Below, piece after piece: positions 51,918 through 59,430 of a DNA stretch of 64,000 bases. The stretch comes from Duodenibacillus sp964509205 (GTDB lineage Bacteria; Pseudomonadota; Gammaproteobacteria; Burkholderiales; Burkholderiaceae_F): positions 1-64,000 of the forward strand of contig CAZDVW010000008.1 in assembly GCA_964509205.1 (NCBI GenBank). Reading direction: 5' to 3'. The translations under genes were made by a program, and so were the position numbers. How positions within the stretch are numbered: the stretch's first letter is position 1; each line of letters opens with the position of its first letter. Under the pieces are notes generated by a model, which was given only the letters and a program-made list of their open reading frames with translations, ran no database searches and had not been told where the DNA came from.

Positions 51918-51940
51918 TTTCTTTGCCTTTTCCTTTTTCC

Positions 51941-52000
51941 CCGTGGGATGATTAGTGACGCAGGAGGTCTCTAAACCTGCTTTCACTAACCATCCCGTGG
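51941..52000. repeat. Long imperfect hairpin between YqaJ and the 50-residue ORF
   Basis: Left arm 51941-51964 (CCGTGGGATGATTAGTGACG...) pairs with right arm 51976-52000 (...CTAACCATCCCGTGG) with a few mismatches and an 11-base loop. It sits directly before the YqaJ ribosome site on the minus strand and directly before GGAGG of the plus-strand ORF at 52012, so it can act in either transcript. Confidence 0.65.
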
Positions 52001-52011
52001 AGGAACTTTTT

Positions 52012-52164
52012 ATGTCTGAAGAAAACCCTAAAATCGAAGATCGTGTCAAAGACCTTGAGGAGAGAGTCGCGATGCTCGAAAAGCAGATCAAGCAGAAGGC
52101 TGATGTTGCTTATGTGAATCGCGAGACTCATCGTCCGAAGGCTGTCGGTGGTCCTTACCGTTAA
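52012..52164 (+). CDS. 50-residue coiled-coil protein on the opposite strand of the early operon
   Basis: ATG at 52012 with GGAGG 8-12 bases upstream. Charged heptads (ENPKIEDRVKDLEERVAMLE, then KQIKQK) make a coiled coil, followed by VAYVNRETHRPKAVGG. No family recognised. All flanking early genes run leftward, but this one runs rightward behind a hairpin. Its last 77 bases are antisense to the end of the gene at 52088-52339. Confidence 0.6.
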   Translation: MSEENPKIEDRVKDLEERVAMLEKQIKQKADVAYVNRETHRPKAVGGPYR

Positions 52165-52339
52165 TCCCGTAAAGACCATTTACTATCTCAAGTAACTCCT
52201 TCAGGAGGGACATGGCGGCGACCCCATCCTGAGGGAGTTCCCGGCCTTCGGCCTTTACCGCTGCCAGATGTCCGAGGTCGCTGCCGATCTTGTAAATTCG
52301 GTCGGAGATTGCGTAGGGATACTCTTCCTGTCTATTCAT
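52088..52339 (-). CDS. Small prophage protein, unknown (83 aa)
   Basis: Started at the ATG at 52339 because AAGGAGAAAAAG lies just before it; the frame back to 52429 is not needed. Residues 4-55 look helical (EYPYAISDRIYKIGSDLGHL). The end is hydrophilic with many His, Asp and Ser. Unknown function. Its 3' end overlaps the opposite-strand 50-residue ORF. Confidence 0.6.
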   Translation of the reverse strand: MNRQEEYPYAISDRIYKIGSDLGHLAAVKAEGRELPQDGVAAMSLLKELLEIVNGLYGINGKDHRQPSDDESRDSHKQHQPSA

Positions 52340-52631
52340 CTTTTTCTCCTTCGTCAGGAGCCATAGGATCAAAATCGCCCAGTTCAGCCCTAGCCGAGCG
52401 GATGAACTTCTCTTGCTCGAGGACGGCACTCAGCCTCCTTGAAAGTGCGACCATTAGCCAGTGAACCTTCTTGTCATCGGACGGCAGATAGAAGCCGTCC
52501 TTAATCGCCATGCAGAGGTTGCTGATGGCCGTGGTGACATTTACCACCTCAATCCAGCGCGCTGAGCGGCCTTCCTCGGCAAAATTGACCTTCACCCACA
52601 GCGCGTGCTTCTCGCAGAGATCCGGTGTCAT
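52332..52631 (-). CDS. Small prophage protein, unknown (99 aa)
   Basis: Contains ARWIEVVNVTTAISNLCMAI and HWLMVALSRRLSAVLEQEK; acidic tail. No family recognised. It overlaps both neighbours by a few bases, so is part of the leftward early operon. Confidence 0.65.
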   Translation of the reverse strand: MTPDLCEKHALWVKVNFAEEGRSARWIEVVNVTTAISNLCMAIKDGFYLPSDDKKVHWLMVALSRRLSAVLEQEKFIRSARAELGDFDPMAPDEGEKDE

Positions 52632-52909
52632 TTCGCCTCCCTGAGCATGAAAGGGGCTTGCCCGATGAGATGAGCCTCCGCTCCGAGAGCGAAGGAGAGA
52701 CTGCCTCGCTGGAGGTCGTCAACAAACTCGGCGGCCTCTTCGATCTGACCGGCACGAACCATCTCGATCAGATCCCTGTTGACCGACAGGGCACTTGTCG
52801 CCGCCCATGTCAATCCGCCGGCGTTATCACGCCAACTCATGATCTCGAGCCGGCGCGCCGCCAGCTGCTCGAGGATCTGTTTCTTTATCCTCTTGAAAGA
52901 TGCCTTCAT
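52628..52909 (-). CDS. Small prophage protein, unknown (93 aa), first gene of the leftward operon
   Basis: Basic N-terminus (MKASFKRIKKQILEQLAARR) then a mixed alpha/beta stretch and an Ala/Gly-rich end. No match recognised. Overlaps the next gene by 4 bp. It begins ~60 bases after the leftward promoter. Confidence 0.65.
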   Translation of the reverse strand: MKASFKRIKKQILEQLAARRLEIMSWRDNAGGLTWAATSALSVNRDLIEMVRAGQIEEAAEFVDDLQRGSLSFALGAEAHLIGQAPFMLREAK

Positions 52910-52972
52910 TTCTGTCTCCTTGTATCCGCCGGTAGTTTTTCGTTTTCTGGCGGTTAATTTCTCAACACCCGA

Positions 52973-53045
52973 ACTTTATCACGAATTAACCAGCAGTCAA
53001 TCGAAAAAGAGACAGGTAGTTTGATTTAAATCAACTGTCAGTTAA
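52973..53045 (-). promoter_or_regulatory. Leftward early promoter with operator-like repeats
   Basis: On the minus strand TTGACT (53000-52995), 16-base spacer, TAAAGT (52978-52973). Two 15-base imperfect repeats on the plus strand read TTAACCAGCAGTCAA (52986-53000) and TCAACTGTCAGTTAA (53031-53045). A 14-bp palindrome TTGATTTAAATCAA lies at 53021-53034. The first repeat covers the -35, fitting repressor control. Confidence 0.55.
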
Positions 53046-53058
53046 TTCAACGGACAAC

Positions 53059-53079
53059 AAAAAACCGCCCGGAGGCGGT
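53059..53079 (-). terminator. Repressor gene terminator
   Basis: On the minus strand ACCGCC-TCCG-GGCGGT followed by six T and G, ~30 bases after the repressor stop. Confidence 0.75.
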
Positions 53080-53098
53080 CTCTGTTTTCTTTGTCTGA

Positions 53099-53107
53099 GG
53101 GGGGGGG
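53099..53107. repeat. G9 homopolymer abutting the repressor stop codon
   Basis: Nine G on the plus strand directly after the repressor's TAA (minus reading). It lies outside the coding frame, so length change would not alter the protein. Confidence 0.85.
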
Positions 53108-53779
53108 TTAGATGTTTTGAAATTTGCCGATGCAGTAGGCTCGGCCGATGATTTTAACGGTCTCGAGGTCGCTGCCTGTGATCTCGAACGGTTTGTAGAG
53201 ATCCGAGTTGTCGCTGATCACTCTGATTCCATTGCCGATGCGCTGGATTCGCTTTATGTAAATATCATTATCCTTCACAAAAGCATAGACGGAGTCGGAC
53301 CGAAAGGTCTTCTGACTGGTGTCAATCAAGACTAAATCGCCGTCCCGGAAGGTCGGCAACATTGAATCTCCCTCGGCCGTGATGATGTTCAAGGCCGAGA
53401 AATTGGCATAAGGGGCTTGAATTCTCAGCCATTCTGTAGCGACCTTCATGAATTTCACAGGTGGTCGTGTCTGGACTCCTTCGCAGCCCGGTCCGCAAGA
53501 ACCGCGGACTTCGTAATTCGGAATCAGAACATAGCCGTCATCCAATTTCACCGACTCTTCAATTCGCGCTTCCCCAAAAAGAAGAAAGGACGGAGTGGTG
53601 TCCAGTGCCATAGCCAGTTTCTCGAGCGTTCCTCCGAGTTTCGGGATCGATCCTTTTGCGAACCATTTATTGACCGCTGGGGTTGTAATTCCGATTTTCT
53701 CGGCCAGTTCGCGCTGATTCAAGCCTTTTTGAACCATCAAGAACTTAATGCGCTCTTTTATGTCGTCAACGTTATTCAT
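53108..53779 (-). CDS. CI-like phage repressor with S24 peptidase domain
   Basis: 223 residues. HTH in residues 8-60 (NQRELAEKIGITTPAVNKWF). A LexA-like self-cleavage domain with Ser139 in AEGDSMLP and Lys176 in DIYIKRI, 37 apart as in LexA. Cys95-Gly96 (RGSCGPG) is the likely cut site in place of Ala-Gly. It keeps the prophage silent and would be cut during the RecA/SOS response. AGGAGATATA sits 5-9 bases before the ATG. Divergent from the Cro-like gene. Confidence 0.92.
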   Translation of the reverse strand: MNNVDDIKERIKFLMVQKGLNQRELAEKIGITTPAVNKWFAKGSIPKLGGTLEKLAMALDTTPSFLLFGEARIEESVKLDDGYVLIPNYEVRGSCGPGCEGVQTRPPVKFMKVATEWLRIQAPYANFSALNIITAEGDSMLPTFRDGDLVLIDTSQKTFRSDSVYAFVKDNDIYIKRIQRIGNGIRVISDNSDLYKPFEITGSDLETVKIIGRAYCIGKFQNI

Positions 53780-53851
53780 TGTTATATCTCCTGTTTTCCA
53801 TTGTAGTGAATGTTAGTTTTTTCTTTTTGAGTAAAAATTCAAAACCGATAG

Positions 53852-53880
53852 TTTACAAAAAAAGAAAGTTGGTATAGAAT
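53852..53880 (+). promoter_or_regulatory. Rightward promoter for cro and replication genes
   Basis: TTTACA (53852-53857), 17-base spacer, TAGAAT (53875-53880), 38 bases before the Cro-like start. Imperfect inverted TTTTGA...TCAAAA arms lie just upstream and may bind the repressor. Confidence 0.6.
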
Positions 53881-53918
53881 CGAAATAACCTTCGGAAAAT
53901 TTTTAGAGAGAGATAGTT

Positions 53919-54137
53919 ATGAAAGAGTTAACTCCGATTCGTCAGGGGATCAAAAATGTCGGCAATCAGCGAAAGGTAGCCGAGGCGATGGGAGTGACCG
54001 CCCCGGCCGTGAACAAATGGGTTAGAAAAAACAAAGTCCCGGCGGAACGGGTTATTGCTTTTTCAAAACTCACTGGCGTGCCTCGTTGGTGCGTCGCCCC
54101 GGATCTTTATCCCATCGCCGAGGAAAAGCATGGCTAG
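53919..54137 (+). CDS. Cro/YdaS-like repressor
   Basis: 72 residues with a helix-turn-helix: NQRKVAEAMGVTAPAVNKWV. The recognition-helix sequence TAPAVNKW is nearly that of the opposing repressor (TTPAVNKW), implying both read the same operators. First gene of the rightward operon; overlaps the next by 8 bp. Confidence 0.85.
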   Translation: MKELTPIRQGIKNVGNQRKVAEAMGVTAPAVNKWVRKNKVPAERVIAFSKLTGVPRWCVAPDLYPIAEEKHG

Positions 54138-54876
54138 GTACATCCAGAAAAAATTCAGTCCCTACATTTATCCGGACTGGGTTGAGTTATTCAAGATGCT
54201 GACTCCCGAGCAGTCGAAAGAAGTGCTGATCGGAATAGCATCTTTTCCGAACTACGAGCCGAAAGGCGTTGAGTTATGGGGCTTTTTTAAGACCCAACTC
54301 GATGCTCAATACGAGCAATTTAAGGCTCGGTCCGAACTCTATAAAAAGAATCGAGCGACAACGGTTGACAATAGTCGACCACAGTCGACAACGGTTGACA
54401 ATAGTCGACCACAGTCGACTACGGTACCGGAACAAGAACAAGAACAAGAACAAGAACAAGAACAAGAACAAGAACAAGAACATAAAGAAAAAGAGAAAAA
54501 AGAAAGTCACCCCGTCGTCAAGACAACTCCCATCCTGAAACCGGACGGAATCAGTGACGAGGACTGGACTGCATTCAAACGCCTCAGAAGGGAAAAGCGT
54601 TTGCCGATTACCCAGCGCGCTTTAAACCTCATGCTCTCCGAAGCCGAGAAAGCCGGCATCACTCCACAACGCATGATCGAAATCTGTCTCGAAAACGGCT
54701 GGGCATCGTTCAAGGCCTCATGGCCGACTGACCGTAACCAGAGCCCGGGAAGCGTGAGCAGTTACACGCCGGATGGGAAATTCGACTGGGATGCGTATAT
54801 GCGAAGGAATCCCGATGTCGCAGCGCAGTACGAAGAGGAACAGAGACAGAAACAACTCGAAGGGAAAATCGTATGA
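54130..54876 (+). CDS. Putative phage replication protein with (EQ)8 repeat
   Basis: 248 residues from the ATG at 54130. N-terminus (YIQKKFSPYIYPDWVELFKM, then VELWGFFKTQLDAQYEQF) resembles the DUF6291-type domain of phage replication proteins. A tandem TTVDNSRPQS motif occurs twice (residues 78-97), followed by eight Glu-Gln pairs, a flexible linker. The C-terminal half holds PITQRALNLMLSEAEKAG and ENGWASFKASW, typical of phage replisome organisers. The exact role is uncertain. Confidence 0.7.
   Translation: MARYIQKKFSPYIYPDWVELFKMLTPEQSKEVLIGIASFPNYEPKGVELWGFFKTQLDAQYEQFKARSELYKKNRATTVDNSRPQSTTVDNSRPQSTTVPEQEQEQEQEQEQEQEQEHKEKEKKESHPVVKTTPILKPDGISDEDWTAFKRLRREKRLPITQRALNLMLSEAEKAGITPQRMIEICLENGWASFKASWPTDRNQSPGSVSSYTPDGKFDWDAYMRRNPDVAAQYEEEQRQKQLEGKIV
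54361..54420 (+). repeat. 30-bp direct tandem repeat, two copies
   Basis: Two copies (54361-54390, 54391-54420) of ACGGTTGACAATAGTCGACC plus ACAGTCGAC(A/T), identical apart from the last base. In frame, each encodes TTVDNSRPQS. Confidence 0.9.
54430..54483 (+). repeat. Hexanucleotide microsatellite (GAACAA)8
   Basis: Eight perfect GAACAA units plus one GAACAT. Unit length is a multiple of three, so slippage would lengthen or shorten the Glu-Gln linker without a frameshift. Confidence 0.9.
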
Positions 54877-55595
54877 AAATCGAAACTCAAAAAATCTTCG
54901 CTGAAACACTCGGCGATTTAGCCGACGTTTACGGTGCTCGCCGTCCGAGCGACGGAGCACTGAAAATTTGGCGTGATGCGATGTCAGGAATCGAAGACAA
55001 GTCGATTCTGATTGCACTCCGAACATGGGCCGACCACGGCAAGCGTTTTCCGACTCCGGCAGAACTGCGTGAGAAAGCATTGCACGAAGAAATTAAATCC
55101 CGAGAGGCCGAGATTCAGAGAACGAAAATCGAGCAGAACCATTTCAAGTCTCGAAAAGAAAGCATTGCCGCACTCTCTCCGACGTTTCAACTCGCTCTGA
55201 AACGAGCGTTTGCCTATATCGAAGTCATGAAGCAATACAAGGACGGCCAATGGAAGTGGAATCTCCTAAACGAAATGGCGGCCGGAAAACCACTCCTGCC
55301 GATTCAGATCTCTCACCTCCAAAGGGCTCTCGGTCATTCGATCGGTCCGGCTGATTTTGAGCAGGCAGCAAGACACAAGGATCCGTATCCGATCATTAAA
55401 TTCAGCGAGTTTCTGCGTCAGGCATTCGAAGAGACCGGAGCGACACCGAACGAAAAAGAGCAGGCAATTTTGGACGAGGGCAGCGTCCCCGTCATTCCGG
55501 CAAGGACTCACTCTGCCGGCGACTGGACGAGTTTCTCAGATCTTGAAGAGGAAATCGAGTACTGGAAAAACGCAGACAGAGCGTCTGCCTCTTAG
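54873..55595 (+). CDS. Putative phage replication/helicase-loader protein
   Basis: 240 residues. The N-terminal pattern FAETLGDLADVYGARRPSDG and LKIWRDAMSGI, with a helical PTPAELREKAL, resembles phage replication-initiation loaders, but no ATPase motif was seen. The rest is a charged helical region. It starts inside the previous gene's stop (ATGA), so is coupled to it. Confidence 0.6.
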   Translation: MKIETQKIFAETLGDLADVYGARRPSDGALKIWRDAMSGIEDKSILIALRTWADHGKRFPTPAELREKALHEEIKSREAEIQRTKIEQNHFKSRKESIAALSPTFQLALKRAFAYIEVMKQYKDGQWKWNLLNEMAAGKPLLPIQISHLQRALGHSIGPADFEQAARHKDPYPIIKFSEFLRQAFEETGATPNEKEQAILDEGSVPVIPARTHSAGDWTSFSDLEEEIEYWKNADRASAS

Positions 55596-55625
55596 CACTG
55601 AGTAACCGCAAATAGGACTTGAACT

Positions 55626-56180
55626 ATGGAAAAGGAGAAGAAATATGCTCACGATTATCGAGGTGACGCACTCATCGACGGAATCCGGGACGGAGAGGAA
55701 GGCAGGAGACTTCTTTCCGAAGGTCTCGCGCAGTATGGTCGAAAAGATGAGAGAGAGGCTTATGCAAGAGGCTTCCTTGAAGGTACAAAAAAAGAACTCA
55801 ACGAGGTTCTTGAGTTAATGGGCGTTAAAAATTCCCTGAAAAACGAACACAGGCACGGGTTCGGTGTCTACTTTTCTCAGAAAAACGAACATGTCACCAA
55901 AACCATCGCCGACCACTACGGCCTCCGGCATCAATGCCGGAAACTGCGTGAGGAACTCGCTGAACTCTCGGAGGCTCTCGAAATTCACGAGGAAAAGCCC
56001 ACAGCGTCCTCGAAAGAAGCCGTGCTCTCGGAGATCGCTGACGTGGTTTTCCTGATCAGACAGATCGTCTACAAGGGCGCAATCGATCCGGAGGCGATCG
56101 AAGAGATGATTGCCTACAAAGCGAGAAGGCAACTCAAGCGCATCGCCAAGGAAAAGCAAGAGAGCGAGGGCAAGGCGTGA
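55626..56180 (+). CDS. MazG-like nucleotide pyrophosphohydrolase
   Basis: 184 residues. EELAELSEAL...EIADVVFLIRQIV is the ExxE...ExxD metal site of MazG-type enzymes, in a four-helix bundle from about residue 98. The first 90 residues (YAHDYRGDALIDGIRDG) are an extra domain of unknown function. It probably degrades nucleotides, possibly lowering ppGpp or modified NTPs, in infection. AAGGAGAAG is near the start. Confidence 0.8.
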   Translation: MEKEKKYAHDYRGDALIDGIRDGEEGRRLLSEGLAQYGRKDEREAYARGFLEGTKKELNEVLELMGVKNSLKNEHRHGFGVYFSQKNEHVTKTIADHYGLRHQCRKLREELAELSEALEIHEEKPTASSKEAVLSEIADVVFLIRQIVYKGAIDPEAIEEMIAYKARRQLKRIAKEKQESEGKA

Positions 56181-56542
56181 TTTTTGAACTCAAATTGTCA
56201 TGGCCCGACAGGACACTGTCGCCAAATGCTCGGCCGTTTTGGGCGGTAAAGGCACGGGCGGCAAAGAAGGCAAGGCGTGAGGCGTATTTTTCAACCATCG
56301 AAACGCTCAGTCGGTGTCGGCTTAGAAAGGTCAAGGAAGTCTTCCTTCGCTACACCTTCGTCCCGCCTGACCGTCGGGGCAGGGATGATGACAACCTCAT
56401 CGCCTCCATGAAACCCTATCGGGACGGGATTGCTCAAGCGCTGGGCGTTGATGACGTCGTTTTCCATACCGCAGGGGCGGACTTTGACAAGCCGCATCGT
56501 CCGGCTCACGTGATTGTGACAGTCGAGGTGATTACGAAATGA
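56177..56542 (+). CDS. RusA-like Holliday junction resolvase
   Basis: 121 residues from a GTG overlapping the MazG stop (GTGA). The RusA core PPDRRGRDDDNLIASMKPY, then RDGIAQALGVDD, has the clustered Asp residues that bind metal. It resolves branched DNA in recombination and packaging. Confidence 0.88.
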   Translation: MIFELKLSWPDRTLSPNARPFWAVKARAAKKARREAYFSTIETLSRCRLRKVKEVFLRYTFVPPDRRGRDDDNLIASMKPYRDGIAQALGVDDVVFHTAGADFDKPHRPAHVIVTVEVITK

Positions 56543-56733
56543 TCGATAAAACTCATCACAGCCTGCTGCCTCTTTGGGTGCAGGACGAACTGAAAAAGGC
56601 TCACCGACAGGCATCGAGGCATCCGCTGGGGAGTTTTGAACATTCAAAAATCATCGATTCTGCCATAGCGAGGATTAAGCATGCGATACCGGGATGGTTC
56701 AGAGACGACGGAATTTGTCGTGGCCGTGTCTGA
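56539..56733 (+). CDS. Small prophage protein, unknown (64 aa)
   Basis: Overlaps the RusA-like stop (ATGA). HSLLPLWVQDELKKAHRQAS suggests helices. No family recognised. Its end overlaps the next gene by 53 bp in another frame. Confidence 0.6.
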   Translation: MIDKTHHSLLPLWVQDELKKAHRQASRHPLGSFEHSKIIDSAIARIKHAIPGWFRDDGICRGRV

Positions 56734-56947
56734 CTCCGGTCACGCTATCGGCGAGGATCATCCTCGCGCTCGATACACAAATGCCGACGTCGAGGGCGTT
56801 TTTATGCTGCACGAAGCAGGGTTTTCGCTCCGGCAGATTTCGAAAAAAATGGATATGCCGATTCGGACAATCCGTGACTACCTGAGCGGTCGTCGGCGTG
56901 ACCAGTCAATCGCAGGTTTCAAGAAGGTGAGGAGGAAACAGTTGTGA
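56681..56947 (+). CDS. Small HTH DNA-binding protein
   Basis: 88 residues. A resolvase/transposase-like HTH: VFMLHEAGFSLRQISKKMDM, then PIRTIRDYLSGRRR. GAGG 7 bases before the ATG supports the start. Could regulate late genes or assist packaging. Overlaps both neighbours (53 bp and 4 bp). Confidence 0.75.
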   Translation: MRYRDGSETTEFVVAVSDSGHAIGEDHPRARYTNADVEGVFMLHEAGFSLRQISKKMDMPIRTIRDYLSGRRRDQSIAGFKKVRRKQL

Positions 56948-57387
56948 CAACAGAGGACGATAAATTTTACGAATTGCCGTCGAGACAGATGATGCTGGCA
57001 AAATGCCTCGCATCTGGGATGAAAATGAAGGATGCTGCCATTGAATCCGGCTATCCGGAACGATCCGCAAGTGCCGCAGCCTGCCGGGACGCAAAAAAGC
57101 CTCAAGTCAGAAGAGCCATTGCTATCGAGGTTGACAAGGCTGCGAAGAAGGCGGGTGTCAATCCGGAATGGGTGTACAAAAAACTCAAGGCTCTTCATGA
57201 TTTCAATTCGAAGGTCGTTCATGACGATGATGGCGCTGAGTTCATGATCGATGCCTCGGTCGCTCTCCAGTCGGTCCAGACTGTCGGCAAATTCCTGCGA
57301 ATGGGAGAAAAGCGAGAGGATGCGAAGGATGACGCATTGAAGACGCTCGCTGAAACATTGAGGGAGCGGCTGAAGAATGAAGGCTAG
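56944..57387 (+). CDS. Terminase small subunit
   Basis: 147 residues from GTG. Opening QMMLAKCLASGMKMKDAAIE and SGYPERSASAAACRDAKKPQ is the Terminase_2-type HTH. It binds pac/cos DNA and feeds it to the large subunit. Overlaps the large subunit gene by 11 bp. Confidence 0.88.
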   Translation: MTTEDDKFYELPSRQMMLAKCLASGMKMKDAAIESGYPERSASAAACRDAKKPQVRRAIAIEVDKAAKKAGVNPEWVYKKLKALHDFNSKVVHDDDGAEFMIDASVALQSVQTVGKFLRMGEKREDAKDDALKTLAETLRERLKNEG

Positions 57388-58918
57388 AACCCAAAAAACA
57401 GTCTCAGAGCCAGATTTGAACTCGCCTGTCGGCGTGCAGAATGCGCTCGTCGCGCTCGCAGCAGAATGCAGCAAGGATCCGCTGAAATTCGTCAAACTCG
57501 CTTTCCCGTGGGGGAAGGGTACTCTCGAGAAATACAAAGGTCCGGACGAATGGCAGACAGAAATCCTTACTGCGATGCGTGATCGTCTCCAGTCTGGACA
57601 CGAGCGAGAAGAGGTTTATCAGGATGCTACGGCCGCAGGACACGGTGTCGGAAAGAGCGGTCTCGTGGCTTGGCTCGTTCTCTGGGCGCTCGCAACATAT
57701 CCTGACACTCGAGGTGTCGTGACGGCCAACACAGAAACGCAGTTGAGAACAAAGACTTTTGCTGAAGTCGCGAAATGGTTTAACGTCTGCCTCTTCAAGA
57801 GTTGGTTTACATGCTCGGCAATGAGCATCTGCTCGAAACAGCCCGGGCACGACAAAACATGGCGCATCGATGCGATTCCTTGGTCTGAAACGAATCCGGA
57901 GGCCTTTGCAGGTCTTCATAACGCCGGCGCTCGGACGCTCGTCATTTTCGACGAGGCCTCTGCTATTTCGAATGTGATTTGGGAAGTGACCGAAGGCGCT
58001 CTGACCGACAAGGACACAGAAAAGTTTTGGCTTTGCTTTGGAAACCCGACAAGAAACACAGGTCGGTTTTTCGATTGTTTCAACAAGTTCAGGCACCGCT
58101 GGCAGCACAGACATGTCGACAGCCGGGACGCTGTCATGTCGGACAAAACTCAGATTCAGAAATGGATTGAAGACTATGGCGAAGATTCTGACTTTGTGAA
58201 AGTCCGTGTCCGCGGAGATTTCCCGTCGTCTTCGGACATGCAGTTCATTTCACGGGAACTCGTCGACAAGGCAATGCACGCTGTCAGCGAGCCGGCCTCG
58301 ATTATCACGACGGTTTGTGTCCTTGGCGTTGACGTCGCGCGATTCGGTGACGATCGGTCCGTGATCTTTTGTCGGGTCGGGATGGACGCTCGCGGTTTCA
58401 AGCATCGTGAATTCCGAGGCCTTGACGGCTGGGAGTTGGGCGAAAAGGTCGTTCAGTTTTATAACGAACTCCTTCGGCTCGGTGCAAGACGAGTGGTCAT
58501 CAACATCGATGCCGGAGGCGTTGGCGCATCACCGGTCGACTGGCTGCGGAAAAATGGCTACATCATCAACGCAATTAATTTCGGACAGGCTCCGACGCGT
58601 AGGGACTTGTATTTCAACCTTCGGGCAGAAATGTGGGCACGAGGTCGAGATTGGATCAAGGCCGGCGGTCAACTGGAGGACAACGACGATCTGGCAACGG
58701 ATCTAACCGGCATTGAGTACGGCTACTCGCCGAAAAATCTACTCATGCTCGAAAAGAAGGAAGACATGAAAAAACGCGGCCTTTCTTCTCCGGACTTAGC
58801 GGACGCTTTCATGCTCACGTTTGCCGTACCGCTTAACGAGCATTTGGAAAGACTGGACGAGCCGGCACAGATTCGCACGCGGTATCGAGAAGTGACAACG
58901 AGAGATCCGTATGCCTAG
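57377..58918 (+). CDS. Terminase large subunit
   Basis: 513 residues. Walker A GHGVGKS (88-94), Walker B LVIFDEAS (~183-191), and the RNase H-like nuclease with VCVLGVDVARFGDDRS. It drives DNA into procapsids and cuts the concatemer. Sized and ordered as in podovirus/siphovirus terminases. Confidence 0.94.
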   Translation: MKARTQKTVSEPDLNSPVGVQNALVALAAECSKDPLKFVKLAFPWGKGTLEKYKGPDEWQTEILTAMRDRLQSGHEREEVYQDATAAGHGVGKSGLVAWLVLWALATYPDTRGVVTANTETQLRTKTFAEVAKWFNVCLFKSWFTCSAMSICSKQPGHDKTWRIDAIPWSETNPEAFAGLHNAGARTLVIFDEASAISNVIWEVTEGALTDKDTEKFWLCFGNPTRNTGRFFDCFNKFRHRWQHRHVDSRDAVMSDKTQIQKWIEDYGEDSDFVKVRVRGDFPSSSDMQFISRELVDKAMHAVSEPASIITTVCVLGVDVARFGDDRSVIFCRVGMDARGFKHREFRGLDGWELGEKVVQFYNELLRLGARRVVINIDAGGVGASPVDWLRKNGYIINAINFGQAPTRRDLYFNLRAEMWARGRDWIKAGGQLEDNDDLATDLTGIEYGYSPKNLLMLEKKEDMKKRGLSSPDLADAFMLTFAVPLNEHLERLDEPAQIRTRYREVTTRDPYA

Positions 58919-58977
58919 ACGTGTGCGCTTAAACCCATTTTCAGTGTTGACAATACGAACTAATCGAAGGGGAACGC

Positions 58978-59430
58978 ATGATTGAAATTCGAGAAGTCGG
59001 TCCGGACGAGTTTTTTGATTCGCCGGGCTTTAAGGAAATTTTTGAGGACTACACGCAAGAGTGCGGAAATCCTGTCATCGGAAAAACAGAGCCGAACAGA
59101 GAGATCTATCGCGGTTTGTTTGTGAAAGGGATGCTCCGGTGCGGATGCGCTGAGATTGAGGGTAAAGCCGTCGGCGGGGTCTATGTGACGATATATGAAG
59201 TTCCGCACTACAAGGGAAGTCGAGTGGCAAGCATTGAAAGCATTTTTCTGAAGAAGGAATTTCGCAAGGGGACGACTGGATTGAATCTGATTCGCTGGGC
59301 GAAAAAAATTGCGAAGGGATGCGGATGTTCTATGCTTTTCATAAATGCTCCCAAAGGATCGACGTTGGAAAAAATCGGAAGGCGTCGATGGGATCCGATC
59401 TACACAACTTTCGGAGTTGAGATCGGATGA
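58978..59430 (+). CDS. GNAT-like acetyltransferase in the virion gene cluster
   Basis: 150 residues. ASIESIFLKKEFRKGTTGLN, then LIRWAKKIAKGCGC and SMLFINAPK, fits strand 4 and the acetyl-CoA loop of the GNAT fold (R-x-x-G-x-G variant). Placed between terminase and portal. The target is unknown. GAAGGGGAAC is before the start. Confidence 0.75.
   Translation: MIEIREVGPDEFFDSPGFKEIFEDYTQECGNPVIGKTEPNREIYRGLFVKGMLRCGCAEIEGKAVGGVYVTIYEVPHYKGSRVASIESIFLKKEFRKGTTGLNLIRWAKKIAKGCGCSMLFINAPKGSTLEKIGRRRWDPIYTTFGVEIG

Noticed and set aside
51917..52091. Longer N-terminus for the YqaJ protein
   Set aside because: It would read through the hairpin and the opposite-strand ORF; the family N-terminus begins at 51917.
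54361..54420. Two 30-bp repeats as a minimal CRISPR array
   Set aside because: They are directly adjacent with no spacer and lie in frame inside a coding region.
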